This document shows positions 54,810 through 64,000 of a stretch of DNA of 64,000 nucleotides, one piece after another. The stretch is from Fibrella forsythiae. Lineage in GTDB: Bacteria > Bacteroidota > Bacteroidia > Cytophagales > Spirosomataceae. The notes beneath the pieces are model-generated. The model made no database searches, was not told the origin of the DNA, and saw only the letters and a list, made by a program, of their open reading frames with translations. The DNA lies in assembly GCF_017353175.1 (NCBI RefSeq), contig NZ_JAFMYW010000005.1, positions 462,075 through 526,074 of the forward strand, given 5' to 3'. The stretch's first letter is position 1. Each line of letters starts with the position of its first letter. The translations under genes and the position numbers were made by a program.

Positions 54810-56066
54810 TCAAAAAGCTACTGAAGCTTTTCTTTTGATTTGATTTTGCTTGAGTTGAGAGCCCTGACGATTCACTTGTTTCTGCAGGCTTATTAGGTGC
54901 AGGGTAAGCTCCTCAATCTTAGCTAGCAGCTGTGCATTCATTTGAGCTAAATCAACGCCCTTATCTACCACTTCTGCCGCAGACGGGATACCTGGTAAGT
55001 GTCCATGCCGATGTATATGCTGCTCGACCTGTCTCAATGGCATGAGTAAATAGCTGGGAGACAAAACATTGTCGGCCCAGTCACTGGTATTGGCGATAGC
55101 CACTTTGACCTTTTCAGTTAGAATTCCCCCGCTGACGAATAGTCGGTAGCCCACAGGCAACTTATTAATACCGGGGCCAATTAGAACAGCCCCTTCATTT
55201 GCATTGAGTAAGTTCTGGCCATCCAACTGCCAGTTTGCGTTGGCTGCTTCTATACCCATGCGTGCCGAGCCATTAATGCTACCTAGCACCACATCGCCAT
55301 TAGCATTGACGGTTAAGAATTTAATCGTGTTCAGTATGGTTGCTGGGCTGGTGCTTTTCAGGTTAGTGAGTCTCAGTCCCGAGGTGTTGGCTGCACTGCT
55401 GACAAGTTCTAACTTATTCTGCGGAGCTGATGTGCCGATACCGACATTCAAATTCTTGCCCAGTACCATCGAATTGCTTTGGCTAACGAGGGTCTCTGCT
55501 CCAATTGCTACAGCGTTGGTTAAATACATAGAAGCCGGAGAGCCAGCTGCGACTCCAATAAAGACATTGCTCTCACCAATACTATTAAATCCAGCCCATC
55601 GGCCTATATTAGTATTATTGCTTCCACTAGTCGTATTGTAGGCCGCTCCATCTCCAATGGCTGTATTGCCTTCGCCAATTGTATTGCCAGCCCCAGAGGC
55701 ATTGCCAAAGAAAAGATTATAACTGCCGGTTGAATTGTTGCTACCTGATTGCTGTCCTGCGAACAGATTAGCAAAGCCGGTCGTGTTATTGGCTCCAGCA
55801 CGAAGACCAATAAAGACGTTGGCATACCCACTTTGGTTATTCACGCCCGCCTGGCTCCCAACAAAGGTGTTACCGTACCCTGTTGAATTACGGCCAGTTT
55901 CAGACCCGATGTATGTATTGACCGCTGCGCTCCCGTTAGCTAATCCAGCCTTATAGCCTAAGATCGTAGTCGTTGGCTGAGCCAGGCTTGCCCAAGCATT
56001 TAATAGGAGGCTTACCAGTAGAAGAGGTCGACTGTTCGAGTGAGTAAAAAGTAAAATTGAAGCCAT
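54810..56066 (-). CDS. GNxN-repeat fibre-like surface protein
   Basis: A 418-residue exported protein. A signal peptide is followed by about eleven 14-16-residue repeats of the kind GxxNTTGxANxFxGxxAG (about residues 33-190), which resemble YadA-type head repeats. The linker GIGTSAPQNKLEL starts a central domain. The C-terminal module has GGILTEKVKVA, WADNVL, HGHLPGIPSAAEV and a coiled coil (LLAKIEELTLHL). It is divergent from a close relative at 56405. Confidence 0.78.
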   Translation of the reverse strand: MASILLFTHSNSRPLLLVSLLLNAWASLAQPTTTILGYKAGLANGSAAVNTYIGSETGRNSTGYGNTFVGSQAGVNNQSGYANVFIGLRAGANNTTGFANLFAGQQSGSNNSTGSYNLFFGNASGAGNTIGEGNTAIGDGAAYNTTSGSNNTNIGRWAGFNSIGESNVFIGVAAGSPASMYLTNAVAIGAETLVSQSNSMVLGKNLNVGIGTSAPQNKLELVSSAANTSGLRLTNLKSTSPATILNTIKFLTVNANGDVVLGSINGSARMGIEAANANWQLDGQNLLNANEGAVLIGPGINKLPVGYRLFVSGGILTEKVKVAIANTSDWADNVLSPSYLLMPLRQVEQHIHRHGHLPGIPSAAEVVDKGVDLAQMNAQLLAKIEELTLHLISLQKQVNRQGSQLKQNQIKRKASVAF

Positions 56067-56404
56067 TGATTTTGATAAATTAGACTTACAGATAAATCAA
56101 ACACAGAACCATTGTTTAATTGCCCGCCTTAATCGGAAACCCTTGATTGAATTGAGTCTATACACCTAATAATATAAGGTGAATACTAAAAAATAACTTA
56201 TATGAATGATGAGGCAAATACTGAGCCAAAAATTGAATTATGCGCAGCATGAAAGAGATAATTCTTATAACTGTACAGAAAATTCGGTTTTTACTTCATC
56301 TGGCCACTTCTTGACTTGAATACTGCCAAGTAGACTATGTGTATGTTCAAGGCACATAAAATTGGCCGTTTATTTGCTAGCTGTTTGTTAAAAGTTGCTC
56401 TATT
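56067..56404. other. Divergent intergenic region, 338 bp
   Basis: AT-rich spacer between two related fibre-like genes that point away from each other, so it carries both promoters. No repeat or clear promoter pair was recognised. Confidence 0.45.
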
Positions 56405-57814
56405 ATGAAAGCACCCTACATAATAATATGCGTTTGGGTAAGTCTGCTCGTACAACCTCAACAATTAATTGGCCAGAATACTATTTTTGGCTACCAAGCA
56501 GGTTCAAATAATACTGCTTTTGGCAACACTTTTATTGGTGCACTGACTGGGCAGGCCAATACCGTAGGTGAAAACAATACTTTTCTGGGTAACAACGCCG
56601 GGAAGAGTAATACTACTGGAACATTTAACTTATTCGTCGGTAGTAATGCTGGCCAGGCAAATACCATCGGTCAGGAGAATCTATTTTTTGGGGCTGGCTC
56701 AGGTTTTACTAATACCAGTGGTCGCTTCAACACCTTCGTGGGCCTAAATAGCGGCTTTGGTAACGTGGGAGGAGAGAATAATGTCTTTATCGGTCAGCGG
56801 GCGGGTTTTTCAAATAACACCGGCAGCTTCAACCTCTTTATGGGATCCTCAACCGGCTACACAAATCAGTCGGGAGTATATAACACGTTTGTTGGTAATG
56901 GAGCGGGCTATGCGAATCAGATCGGTAATAGAAACACGTTTCTGGGCCTTAACAGTGGGTTTCGCACTGTTGAGTCTGACAATGTGAGCGTAGGATATAA
57001 CGCCGGACTAGAAAACACGACAGGCTTTCAAAACACTTTTATCGGCACGAACGCTGGCGTGTCCTCGGCAAACCCTAATCTTCAGAATGCAACAGCCATT
57101 GGTTATGGAACGCTAGTAGCAGCCAGTAATAGTGTGATCTTGGGTAATGGAGCACGGGTCGGCATCGGTACATCGGCTCCCCAGAACAAGCTAGACTTGG
57201 TTAGTAGTGTCGCCAACACATCGGGGCTTCGACTGACCAACCTCAGAAGCAACAGTCCGGCAACTGTATTGAACACCACCAAATTTTTAACTGTCGATGT
57301 CAATGGCGATGTCGTGTTGGGGAGCATCAATGGCTCAGCCCGAATAAGTCCAGGGCTATGGGAAGCGGCAGGAATGTTCATACAGAATAGCAATGCAGGT
57401 GGCGTTTTGATCGGATCAGGGATCAACCAGACACCAGCTGGTTATAAGCTATATGTGGCGGAGGGCATACTGACAGAGAAAGTCAAGGTAGCCGTAAAGA
57501 ATACATCTGACTGGAGCGATAAGGTATTTGAGGCAGGCTATGACCTGAAAAGCTTACCAGAAGTAGCGGATTATATCAGGGTCAACAGACATTTACCCGG
57601 TGTGTTATCAGCGGCACAAATGGTTGCCCAAGGTAATGACCTGCACAAGACGGATGCCAAGCTGCTGGAGAAGATTGAAGAGCTAACATTGTATCTACTG
57701 CAACAGCAAAGTGCGTTGCAGGTAATGCGCAGGGAAAACAAGCGGATGCAAACTCAGACGCGAACAATGCAGCAACAGATTCAGCAGCTTCTTTTAAACC
57801 GGACAAACAAATAA
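56405..57814 (+). CDS. GNxN-repeat fibre-like surface protein, second copy
   Basis: A 469-residue relative of the protein at 54810 with a signal peptide (about 1-23), about twelve GNxNTFLG/GNNAG-type repeats (about 25-215), the same linker (GIGTSAPQNKLDL) and central block (NTSGLRLTNL, VLGSINGSAR), and the C-terminal module (GILTEKVKVA, RHLPGVLSAAQ). It ends with a longer coiled coil (QQQSALQVMRRENKR). The next gene starts 4 bp after its stop. Confidence 0.78.
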   Translation: MKAPYIIICVWVSLLVQPQQLIGQNTIFGYQAGSNNTAFGNTFIGALTGQANTVGENNTFLGNNAGKSNTTGTFNLFVGSNAGQANTIGQENLFFGAGSGFTNTSGRFNTFVGLNSGFGNVGGENNVFIGQRAGFSNNTGSFNLFMGSSTGYTNQSGVYNTFVGNGAGYANQIGNRNTFLGLNSGFRTVESDNVSVGYNAGLENTTGFQNTFIGTNAGVSSANPNLQNATAIGYGTLVAASNSVILGNGARVGIGTSAPQNKLDLVSSVANTSGLRLTNLRSNSPATVLNTTKFLTVDVNGDVVLGSINGSARISPGLWEAAGMFIQNSNAGGVLIGSGINQTPAGYKLYVAEGILTEKVKVAVKNTSDWSDKVFEAGYDLKSLPEVADYIRVNRHLPGVLSAAQMVAQGNDLHKTDAKLLEKIEELTLYLLQQQSALQVMRRENKRMQTQTRTMQQQIQQLLLNRTNK

Positions 57815-57818
57815 AACG

Positions 57819-58367
57819 ATGAAGAAGCAGTTATTAGTTCTAGCCCTTGTTTTGACAACAGGGATCACACATGGCCAAAACTATGCCCAAGAATTAACCT
57901 TAATGCAGCCCGTAGAGGCTGGAAGTGTAGTTGATCAAAAAGCGATCCGTACGATTACTGCTCGTCATCGGGTTAGTCAAGGGAGCATCACGTTTTACAC
58001 TGCTGGCCAGTCCGTCTTGCTACAGCCCGGATTTGTTGCGCAGGCAGGGGCTGTCTTTCAGGCCATGATTGGCCCGATGACTATGACTGGATTAGAAGAA
58101 ACTGAGTCTATGTTGTCGTTACGGGCATTTCCAAACCCTTTTGTGCAGCACACAACGTTGGAGTATACGTTGCCAACGTCAGGCCGGGTGCAACATCTGT
58201 TGGTGGATAGCCAAGGAAAGGTGGTGCAGCAGATTAACGCGGAGGTTGGCGAGTCGGCCGGCGTTCACCAGGCACGTTTCGACGGTACGGGGTTGCCTGC
58301 TGGTGTGTACCTGTATCGCATTCAGGTAGGTACTCGAAGCAAAATCCTACGTCTGCTAAAACAGTAA
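57819..58367 (+). CDS. T9SS type A sorting-domain protein
   Basis: A 182-residue secreted protein with a signal peptide (1-19), a short beta domain like the three-coathanger stack (GSVVDQKAIRTITARHRV, SVLLQPGFVAQAGAVFQA) and a C-terminal type IX sorting domain (LRAFPNPFVQHTTLEYTLP, LPAGVYLYRIQ, KILRLLKQ). The sorting domain directs it across the outer membrane. It follows the fibre-like gene by 4 bp and is probably co-expressed with it. Confidence 0.87.
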   Translation: MKKQLLVLALVLTTGITHGQNYAQELTLMQPVEAGSVVDQKAIRTITARHRVSQGSITFYTAGQSVLLQPGFVAQAGAVFQAMIGPMTMTGLEETESMLSLRAFPNPFVQHTTLEYTLPTSGRVQHLLVDSQGKVVQQINAEVGESAGVHQARFDGTGLPAGVYLYRIQVGTRSKILRLLKQ

Positions 58368-59012
58368 CTAAACCAGGGCATGTGTATCCAAGCGCGTGAG
58401 AATAGCTTTAAATTGCTAAACTGGAAATTGCTTATCGCTAGAGTGTTTTGTTGTTTGTCCCGATTCTGTCGTATAATCCTATTCCGTAGGAGAGTCTCCG
58501 CGTTGTGTCTTTGCCAAAATGCTTACCTACTAGGCTAATCAGTTGCACCCCAATTTAGAGCTGGTTAGTAAAAATAAATCAATTAATCTCTTTTGTCGAG
58601 AGGACGACGGTAAGGATATATGTGAGATTAGAAAAGGATGCCTGACATATTTTACTGTCTGAAATGTCGAGTTATTGATCACACCATTCCACTCCTTCAA
58701 GGGAAGTTCAGTGTTAAATCATGATAGTGAGTTGACCCAACGTTTGGCGGAGTTGTCTAGAATATGAAGGCTTTCCGAGTGTTAATAATGTACTACATCC
58801 GGAAAGCCTTCGAGAAACTAACTATCAAAGAGGCCGTTTTTAGAAGACTTAATGCTAATGCTTTTTTTTGTTGTTGTTTAATCTACTTGGTTGACTGCCG
58901 ATCATCGTCAAGATTCAAAAATAACTTGTCAGTCGCTAAGCCTGGATTTATTACCTTTCGACCAGAGAACAGCGCATCTAGTAAGCTGATGGGCATTCGG
59001 CAAGCTTAACTT
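58368..59012. other. Non-coding region, about 645 bp
   Basis: No supported gene was found. An 81-codon frame at 58764-59009 is Cys- and Lys-rich and unconvincing. An imperfect repeat of GGCTTTCCGAGT and GGAAAGCCTTCGAG at about 58768-58815 forms a weak hairpin. Confidence 0.4.
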
Positions 59013-59537
59013 TTAGGCTAAGGCTGTTTTCATATTTTTTATTCGGCTTTCGCTCAAACACATCTGTTCTTCAACCTGCATGTTAGTTAGCCCGTTCGCT
59101 AAATGCCCCCAAAGTTCGCGTTCACGACGGTTGAGAGCTGCCGGATAAGCTAAGTCAGGTTATGGGTTAAACAGGGCTAATAATGACTTGCTCCAATAGC
59201 CTTCGCCTTGATCTATGCTAGCGAGGCTATCTATTAACTCAGAGTTACTCACCGGCAAAGCCAAGTACCCAGAAGCAGAGAGTCAAAGTGCCGCCATGAC
59301 AATGTCACAGGTGGCGGGTAGGAGCAATAGACAGCGGCAGGCGGGGTATTGTTGCCTAATAGCCTGGATCGCCTGACGCGTCGCTGTGCCATCACCGGTC
59401 CATTCAATCAAGGCTACGGTTGTACTGAGTGATACCTCATTGGAGCGAATTACCGAATACCCCTGCTTCACCACTATGTCGATAATACACTGATAATCAA
59501 AATATTGGCTCGTCGACACCAAGAAAAATTTGCTCAT
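59013..59537 (-). pseudogene. LuxR-type response regulator, dead
   Basis: One minus-strand frame of 175 codons encodes a receiver-like N-terminus (MSKFFLVSTSQYFDYQCII), a middle part (SASGYLALPVSNSELIDSL) and a LuxR-type HTH (LNRRERELWGHLANGLTNM, VEEQMCLSESRIKNMKTAL). It contains an in-frame TGA at 59283-59285 and a TAA near 59158-59163. No frameshift is needed, so it is recently inactivated. The aspartate for phosphorylation is not evident. Confidence 0.75.
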
Positions 59538-59543
59538 GGGAAG

Positions 59544-61352
59544 TTAGTTAGCCGACAGTAGTTTTTTGACCGTAAACAAGTCGTTTACTTTTAGTCGACA
59601 AAAATAGACTTGGTTCCCAACTAGATTTAAGTTTTTTATTGGATGCTTCCAAAGTCCTTTATCATGTTGTGCGTCGACCACGGTATAAATAATACGGCCT
59701 TCAGAATCAATAATTTCTACTCGAACATCACTAGCTGCCTGCGGTACGTTGAATTCAATCGTCAGTTCTTTGGCAAACGGATTGGGATACGCTTTAAGGG
59801 CAAGCCCAAATGGGTCATCATTTACCAACTCGTCAACGCCTTCCCGGCACGATGGACAACCTACAAATACATTGGGACTAATGCGCCAGTTACCACTACC
59901 ATCTTTGATGAAGCAACGATACGTACCAGGTCCGACTGTGATTGAAGTCAAATTAGTGCCATTATGAGAAGGTGTTTCATCGTTGATATCATTTCCCCAC
60001 CTGTATAACTGTGCCCCGCTAAGCGGCGAAACAGACAAGGTCCTGTTAAGTCCACTTCCTGAGACATACACGATTGGTACTGGATTGGCAACGATCCTGT
60101 TAAATCCTGCTGGCCCAGGCGCATTTACCGTGATCTTGTCACTCCACTCATCAGTGCCCAGATACGTTAACCCAGCATTACTTCGCTCGTCAAAGTGAGT
60201 TAAGTCACCTGTATTTCTATAGGCACTTGTAGTCACATTCGCTGATGTATAATCGGTGTCAGGTCCTTTATTCTTATCATATTCGCCTCCTTTCTCGTCT
60301 TGAGCGTCGCGAACAGTAGTGGTTATATTTCCACCGTTGTTAAAGGTAGCACGGGCAATCATCCAAGAAAGGTCACTGTGTCCGAAATCAGTGCGGCTCC
60401 GGTCAATAACAGCTTGTAATCTTGCCTTATACAAGTCTTTATCTTGTGTTTTGAGACTAGAGGTAGCACTAGGGTCAGCATCTGTTTCGCCCTGATGCCA
60501 CAGCAACGCTCTGACGCCAAACAATGATAAATAATAGTTTAGTGTATTTTTTAGCGTCAGATAAGGCTGGCCCTTAAAGTAATTAGGGTCCGAACTGATG
60601 CCACTTGCTAAGCAGTACTGGTTATTTAGGAACGGATAGGCGTTAGTCGTTAGATTCCCCATCGAACTCTCATACCAGTTCAAAATAGAGCTTCCTCCGT
60701 AAGCTGAGTTAAAAAAAGCAACCGGCATCCCTCCATTCGCGTCCGAAATTTTCTTGCCAAGAACCGCGTAACACCAACTATTGCTACCTGAAGGCGAAAT
60801 TCTGTTTTGGCCGTCAATCTTTGTGAAGGTAGGGGGGCCTGGATATTCTTTACGGCAGCCCCAGTTTAGATTAACGCCCACAATCCACTCAGGGAACCCA
60901 CTGGTGGAAGGTAGTCCCCAATTTGAATCATCCACACCTTGTGCATTCGATTGCCCGGCTATTGCGTATACATCCCCTACACCAAATTTGACGCTGACGG
61001 CTACTAAGGGGCTACCAGTACCAACCCCCATATCTAGTCGATACCAACCCTTATTAAAAATCGGTGTAATAGAAAAGCCTCCATTAGGCTGAAAGCTCAC
61101 ACTGCTCCAGCCAGTTGTAGATGTAACATTACCACTCCCATCAAGTGTAGAGGTACGATACCAGAGCTGATAGCTGTACGCACTAGATCCTCCGGTAAGT
61201 TGGCCGGCAATTGCAACTGTAGCTTGATCATTACCATTGCGTTGGGTAACAGAGCGGTCAATTGGGTAGGAGAGCTGCACCGATTGGGCAACGCTGTGTA
61301 AACCAGCCAAGAGCAGAAAGCTGGCGATAGCTAGTGTAAATAGAAGTTTCAT
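59544..61352 (-). CDS. Secreted SASA-domain esterase with T9SS sorting signal
   Basis: A 602-residue exported enzyme. The signal peptide covers about 1-22. The carbohydrate esterase/sialate O-acetylesterase (SASA) domain has VYAIAGQSNAQG with the catalytic serine near residue 135, and ALLWHQGETDADPS near 280 with the QGE motif. A C-terminal type IX sorting domain follows (LKAYPNPFAKELTIEFNVP, FTVKKLLSAN). It would remove acetyl groups from plant or glycan polymers outside the cell. It starts 95 bp after the next gene upstream and ends 6 bp before the dead regulator. Confidence 0.87.
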   Translation of the reverse strand: MKLLFTLAIASFLLLAGLHSVAQSVQLSYPIDRSVTQRNGNDQATVAIAGQLTGGSSAYSYQLWYRTSTLDGSGNVTSTTGWSSVSFQPNGGFSITPIFNKGWYRLDMGVGTGSPLVAVSVKFGVGDVYAIAGQSNAQGVDDSNWGLPSTSGFPEWIVGVNLNWGCRKEYPGPPTFTKIDGQNRISPSGSNSWCYAVLGKKISDANGGMPVAFFNSAYGGSSILNWYESSMGNLTTNAYPFLNNQYCLASGISSDPNYFKGQPYLTLKNTLNYYLSLFGVRALLWHQGETDADPSATSSLKTQDKDLYKARLQAVIDRSRTDFGHSDLSWMIARATFNNGGNITTTVRDAQDEKGGEYDKNKGPDTDYTSANVTTSAYRNTGDLTHFDERSNAGLTYLGTDEWSDKITVNAPGPAGFNRIVANPVPIVYVSGSGLNRTLSVSPLSGAQLYRWGNDINDETPSHNGTNLTSITVGPGTYRCFIKDGSGNWRISPNVFVGCPSCREGVDELVNDDPFGLALKAYPNPFAKELTIEFNVPQAASDVRVEIIDSEGRIIYTVVDAQHDKGLWKHPIKNLNLVGNQVYFCRLKVNDLFTVKKLLSAN

Positions 61353-61447
61353 AGGAAGCTGAGCAAGGATTAGTCATAAACTGAAAATGGAGCCGAACAA
61401 CCTGAAATATGTTGATTTACAAGGCTGTCTGACTGACTAGCTTTCAC

Positions 61448-62954
61448 TTATTGTGCGCCAGTGGTTTGACTGAACTCCCGGATGTTGATCAGCGGAATCC
61501 GGCTTTGATAGGTGCTGTTCAAAGCCTTTATGACTTCATTGGCAATAACGGCCTGTCCAATAGCTGTGGGATAGGTACCATCCGAAGAAAAGAAGTTGCC
61601 TTTTGGTGCACCATCAATCTTTAAGCCATCGTCAGTTGTGTAACTACCTAAATGAATGCGCTTGTAAATTGCGTTTAAATCTACCAGGGCTAGGTTGAGC
61701 TTTTTGGCCATTGTGCGCACCTGCTCGTTGTAGAAAGCCGGACTACTACTACGGGCTTCCACCTCGTCCATTACATCCCCGTCAGTTAGCGTTAGGTTCA
61801 CAATGTCCCCCTGATTGAGGTTCATGAAGAGTTTGGCTACCACCGGGGTTGGCATCATATAGAACTGCGTGGCTGGATCAAGCTTGCTATACTGCTCAGT
61901 GTATCGCTGATCCCGGTAGGTGATATTAATTGCCCCTGCTTTCCGCTTCAAATCTTCGGTTGGGTACCACTGCATGAAGGCATAATCTTGAAAGTCAGGC
62001 ACCGTAAACACAACCCCCCGCTTACCACCTTTGGCTAATACCGTAGCCGTCTTTTCGTAGCTAAATTGCCCGACGCTAAATTCGTAGATATAATTTAGAG
62101 CATTGACAAAATCATTTTTCTTCAATATCTCTAGCCAGCCATCGGTACGGTCTTCGAGAATGAATAGGTCGTAGGGTTTGGTTTGAACGATGTAGTCTAA
62201 TAAACCTATCCTTTGATTTTCCTCACTTGACAGATACCGCCACAGGTAAGGCTGGAAATCTAGCCATTGATGCCCATTAGCATAATTAGCCACTTTAATT
62301 TGAGGCGTCCATTCGCGGTTGAACAAATCACCGTACATAGCAGGTACTGCAAAATTATCTACTTTGCCTGCATAGCCACTTAACACCGGCGGATCACCAG
62401 CCTGTACAGGAGCCAACTGATTAGTTACTTGCTGCCAGCGGGGGTAAGTTGCTTTTGAATCACTGTAGATCAGAAACCCAGTTCCGTTGGCTTCGGTTAC
62501 CCCAAATGTTGGCGATTGAAAGTCGGCAATGCCAATCTGTCGGGCTACCAGATTAGGGTAGGCAGTCAGTTGCCCATCACGGTAAAGCCCCCCGTTACGT
62601 ACTCCCGCCGTCAAGCCCCCCCCCTAGAGCAATCATCCGTACAGGCTGGTTAGATTGCTCTAAAGCTCCCAATTCACCTTGAGCGGGCTGATGGATCGGA
62701 AGCGCATCTAGTCGGACGGCGGATACGTAACTCGTTTTACCCTCGATCAGGGAAACATACGCCATGGGATGCAGCCAGCCGTCCATTGGTTTTTCAATCG
62801 CATCCACCGGCGGGAGCGGGGCCGGGTTAATGATCGTCTGCGATACTGGGGTGTCCACTATAGGTGTCGTGGGCATCAGTGTTGACTTGTCGGTGCAGTT
62901 GCTGAATAGCAGGGTCCCGGCTGCGGTTAAGGTTAGAAAAGAAAGCATACGCAT
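61448..62954 (-). pseudogene. SGNH-like lipoprotein gene split at a nine-G tract
   Basis: The first frame (62595-62954) gives a lipoprotein-type signal (SNCTDK) and ends soon after IALGGGLDGGST. The second frame (61448-62614) begins LTAGVRNGGLYRDGQLTAYPNLVARQ and runs to the C-terminus (FFSSDGTYPTAIGQAVIANEV). Reading one G fewer in the run 62617-62625 joins them as ALGGGLTAGVRNGG, the expected family sequence. The protein would be an SGNH-type hydrolase of about 500 residues. The tract may be a slip in the assembly, a true mutation or a phase-variation switch. Confidence 0.8.
62617..62625 (-). repeat. Homopolymer G9 tract inside the SGNH-like gene
   Basis: Nine consecutive G on the minus strand. 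Eight would keep the reading frame open. Tracts of this length are prone to slipped-strand changes and to sequencing error. Confidence 0.8.
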
Positions 62955-63335
62955 GACTTGTTGAGTTTAATTTTTCATATTTACGTAAATATGTGATTAG
63001 ATTTTTAATAGGTCAAGGGAGGAAAGTACCTTTTTTGTCATCTATTAAACGTAATCCATCCTATCTCTGGCTTATCACAATTCTAGGATCACTTAATCAT
63101 ATAATACATTGGCTTACATTAAGTTGTCTGCTCAGTAATTCATTTTGTCCGGCTGTGTTTGGTCAAGCGAAACAGTGACAATAGCCCGGTCGCAAGATTA
63201 CTAGATTTAACGTCAAGCGAGTTGTATTATCAAGCTCTAGGGGCAGAATTTATTATTATAAGGTATGTTGAAATCTAATGACTGCACTCTACTTTCAGAA
63301 CTAATAGATACTTCAAGTTGAGGATATATTTGACT
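62955..63335. other. Non-coding region, about 380 bp
   Basis: It holds the promoter of the SGNH-like gene near 62960-63000 (AT-rich, with ATTTACGTAAAT as a short palindrome). No other structure was recognised. Confidence 0.4.
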
Positions 63336-63545
63336 TTAAAAAAACTCTTCAAGACCAATACTGTCTATATCAGCGATGACTAGTAAATTTTCCAAATCTG
63401 CATTTCTAAAAACATCACAAGCTTTTTGGGCCAGTATTTCTGTATCAATATCATAGTCTGATATAATGTCTGAAAATACACTTTCACCAAAGCTAAAAGT
63501 GTATCCGAGTAAGTTAACTCGTTCAATGACCTTTGGAACTAGCAA
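63336..63545 (-). CDS. Small ORF, possible fragment
   Basis: A 69-codon frame from a TTG, acidic and helical at the end (DVFRNADLENLLVIADID). The start is weak and no family is recognised; it may be the 3' remnant of a longer gene. Confidence 0.3.
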   Translation of the reverse strand: MLVPKVIERVNLLGYTFSFGESVFSDIISDYDIDTEILAQKACDVFRNADLENLLVIADIDSIGLEEFF

Positions 63546-63642
63546 GTCTACCTATCAAACAGTATCATAATTGTGGCGCTGATCCAAACCGCCTTACAGA
63601 AGCAAGTGGATGAGCGCTTGAGTTGCCTGTGAGAAAAAGAGG

Positions 63643-63891
63643 TCAACGATCCTTGTTCGACTGAGAAAGGATTGAAGCTGCTAAATCTTTCGTCTCATCA
63701 CTATACTTTGGGCTATTGAGCACCTTCGATGCGACTGTCTCCATGTCGCTTCCCGTCTGATTCCCTTTATTAACTTGTGATAGTGCAGAAGCCGCTAATT
63801 TTTTGGCTGTCGCTGATGCGTTCGGATCACCTAATGTTTTGGCTGCTTGCGATGCGATACTAGGAGATGTTGTTTTGCTGTTCTTAGCCAT
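63643..63891 (-). CDS. Small Ala/Ser/Lys-rich protein of unknown function
   Basis: An 82-residue protein made of two similar helical halves: QAAKTLGDPNASATAKKLAASALSQ and KVLNSPKYSDETKDLAASILSQ (each quoted in part) share the pattern L-x-(D/N/S)P followed by K-x-LA-x-S-x-LSQ. Such small repeated proteins are common in Spirosoma-like genomes, often in several copies. It starts MAKNSKTTSPS at the ATG at 63891. Function unknown. Confidence 0.7.
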   Translation of the reverse strand: MAKNSKTTSPSIASQAAKTLGDPNASATAKKLAASALSQVNKGNQTGSDMETVASKVLNSPKYSDETKDLAASILSQSNKDR

Positions 63892-64000
63892 GAGTCGGTT
63901 ACATTAAATATAAAAAATCACAATTCTGTCGAAATCTATCTATTATTATTTCATTAGAATAACAGATTCGACGGTATGGGCGGCTGTGCGCTGTTTTTAG

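Noticed and set aside
56490..57030. Regularly spaced repeats that could suggest a CRISPR array
   Set aside because: The repetition is of codons for GNxNTFxG protein repeats in an open frame, with no invariant DNA repeat and no cas genes.
58764..59009. 81-codon plus-strand frame
   Set aside because: Contains a Phe/Cys-rich low-complexity stretch, weak start and no similarity.

Overview
The window looks like a Bacteroidota (Cytophagales) genome, most like Spirosoma and relatives. The evidence is type IX secretion sorting domains (57819-58367, 59544-61352), a LytS/LytTR two-component pair, DUF6443-type Rhs proteins, GNxN-repeat surface proteins and weak Shine-Dalgarno sequences outside mobile genes. 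The genus is inferred. No rRNA, complete tRNA, replication gene or CRISPR array was seen.

Left part (1-8.5 kb): a partial DUF5694 lipoprotein, a LytS-type kinase with its LytTR regulator, a decayed IS5-like element with a 5-bp target duplication, an AT-rich orphan gene, then a minus-strand unit of a fused HigB-HigA toxin-antitoxin, a membrane protein and a metallo-beta-lactamase-fold hydrolase.

Mobilization region (8-35 kb): two copies of a plasmid/ICE-like mobilization module. Module A (10.0-15.6 kb) is intact: coupling ATPase, membrane protein, MobF relaxase-helicase and a small conserved partner. Module B (16.7-24.6 kb) is decayed: its VirD4 gene has a frameshift and an amber codon, its MobF gene has a nonsense codon and a frameshift, and only the small partner is intact. 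AT-rich cargo lies inside or beside it: a membrane/lectin-like protein with a family 2 glycosyltransferase, and a possible two-gene defence unit at 24.8-26.3 kb. A minus-strand maintenance operon follows (HTH, Toprim primase, RadC, ArdC), then an AlpA-type regulator, a GIY-YIG nuclease and a P4-type tyrosine integrase. Just beyond the integrase is a 20-bp 3' end of a tRNA-Ser gene, flanked on both sides by matching 19-bp repeats, which resembles an attP-like or tandem-element junction.

Conflict operon (36.3-45.7 kb, minus strand): subtilase, two paralogous proteins with C-terminal EAD-like domains, EAD-trypsin, EAD-SIR2 and an nSTAND1-type ATPase with a membrane segment and a probable beta-propeller. 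This is the most interesting system in the window. It reads as a proteolysis-plus-NAD-depletion immune circuit held together by death-fold-like adaptor domains. An inactivated IS3 element sits just upstream.

Right part (47.3-64 kb): a two-gene Rhs-type polymorphic toxin locus with a C-terminal EndoU-like domain and a likely immunity gene, GNxN-repeat surface proteins with a shared C-terminal domain, a T9SS-sorted protein, a dead LuxR-type regulator, a T9SS-sorted SASA esterase, an SGNH-type lipoprotein gene broken at a nine-G tract, and small proteins of unknown function.
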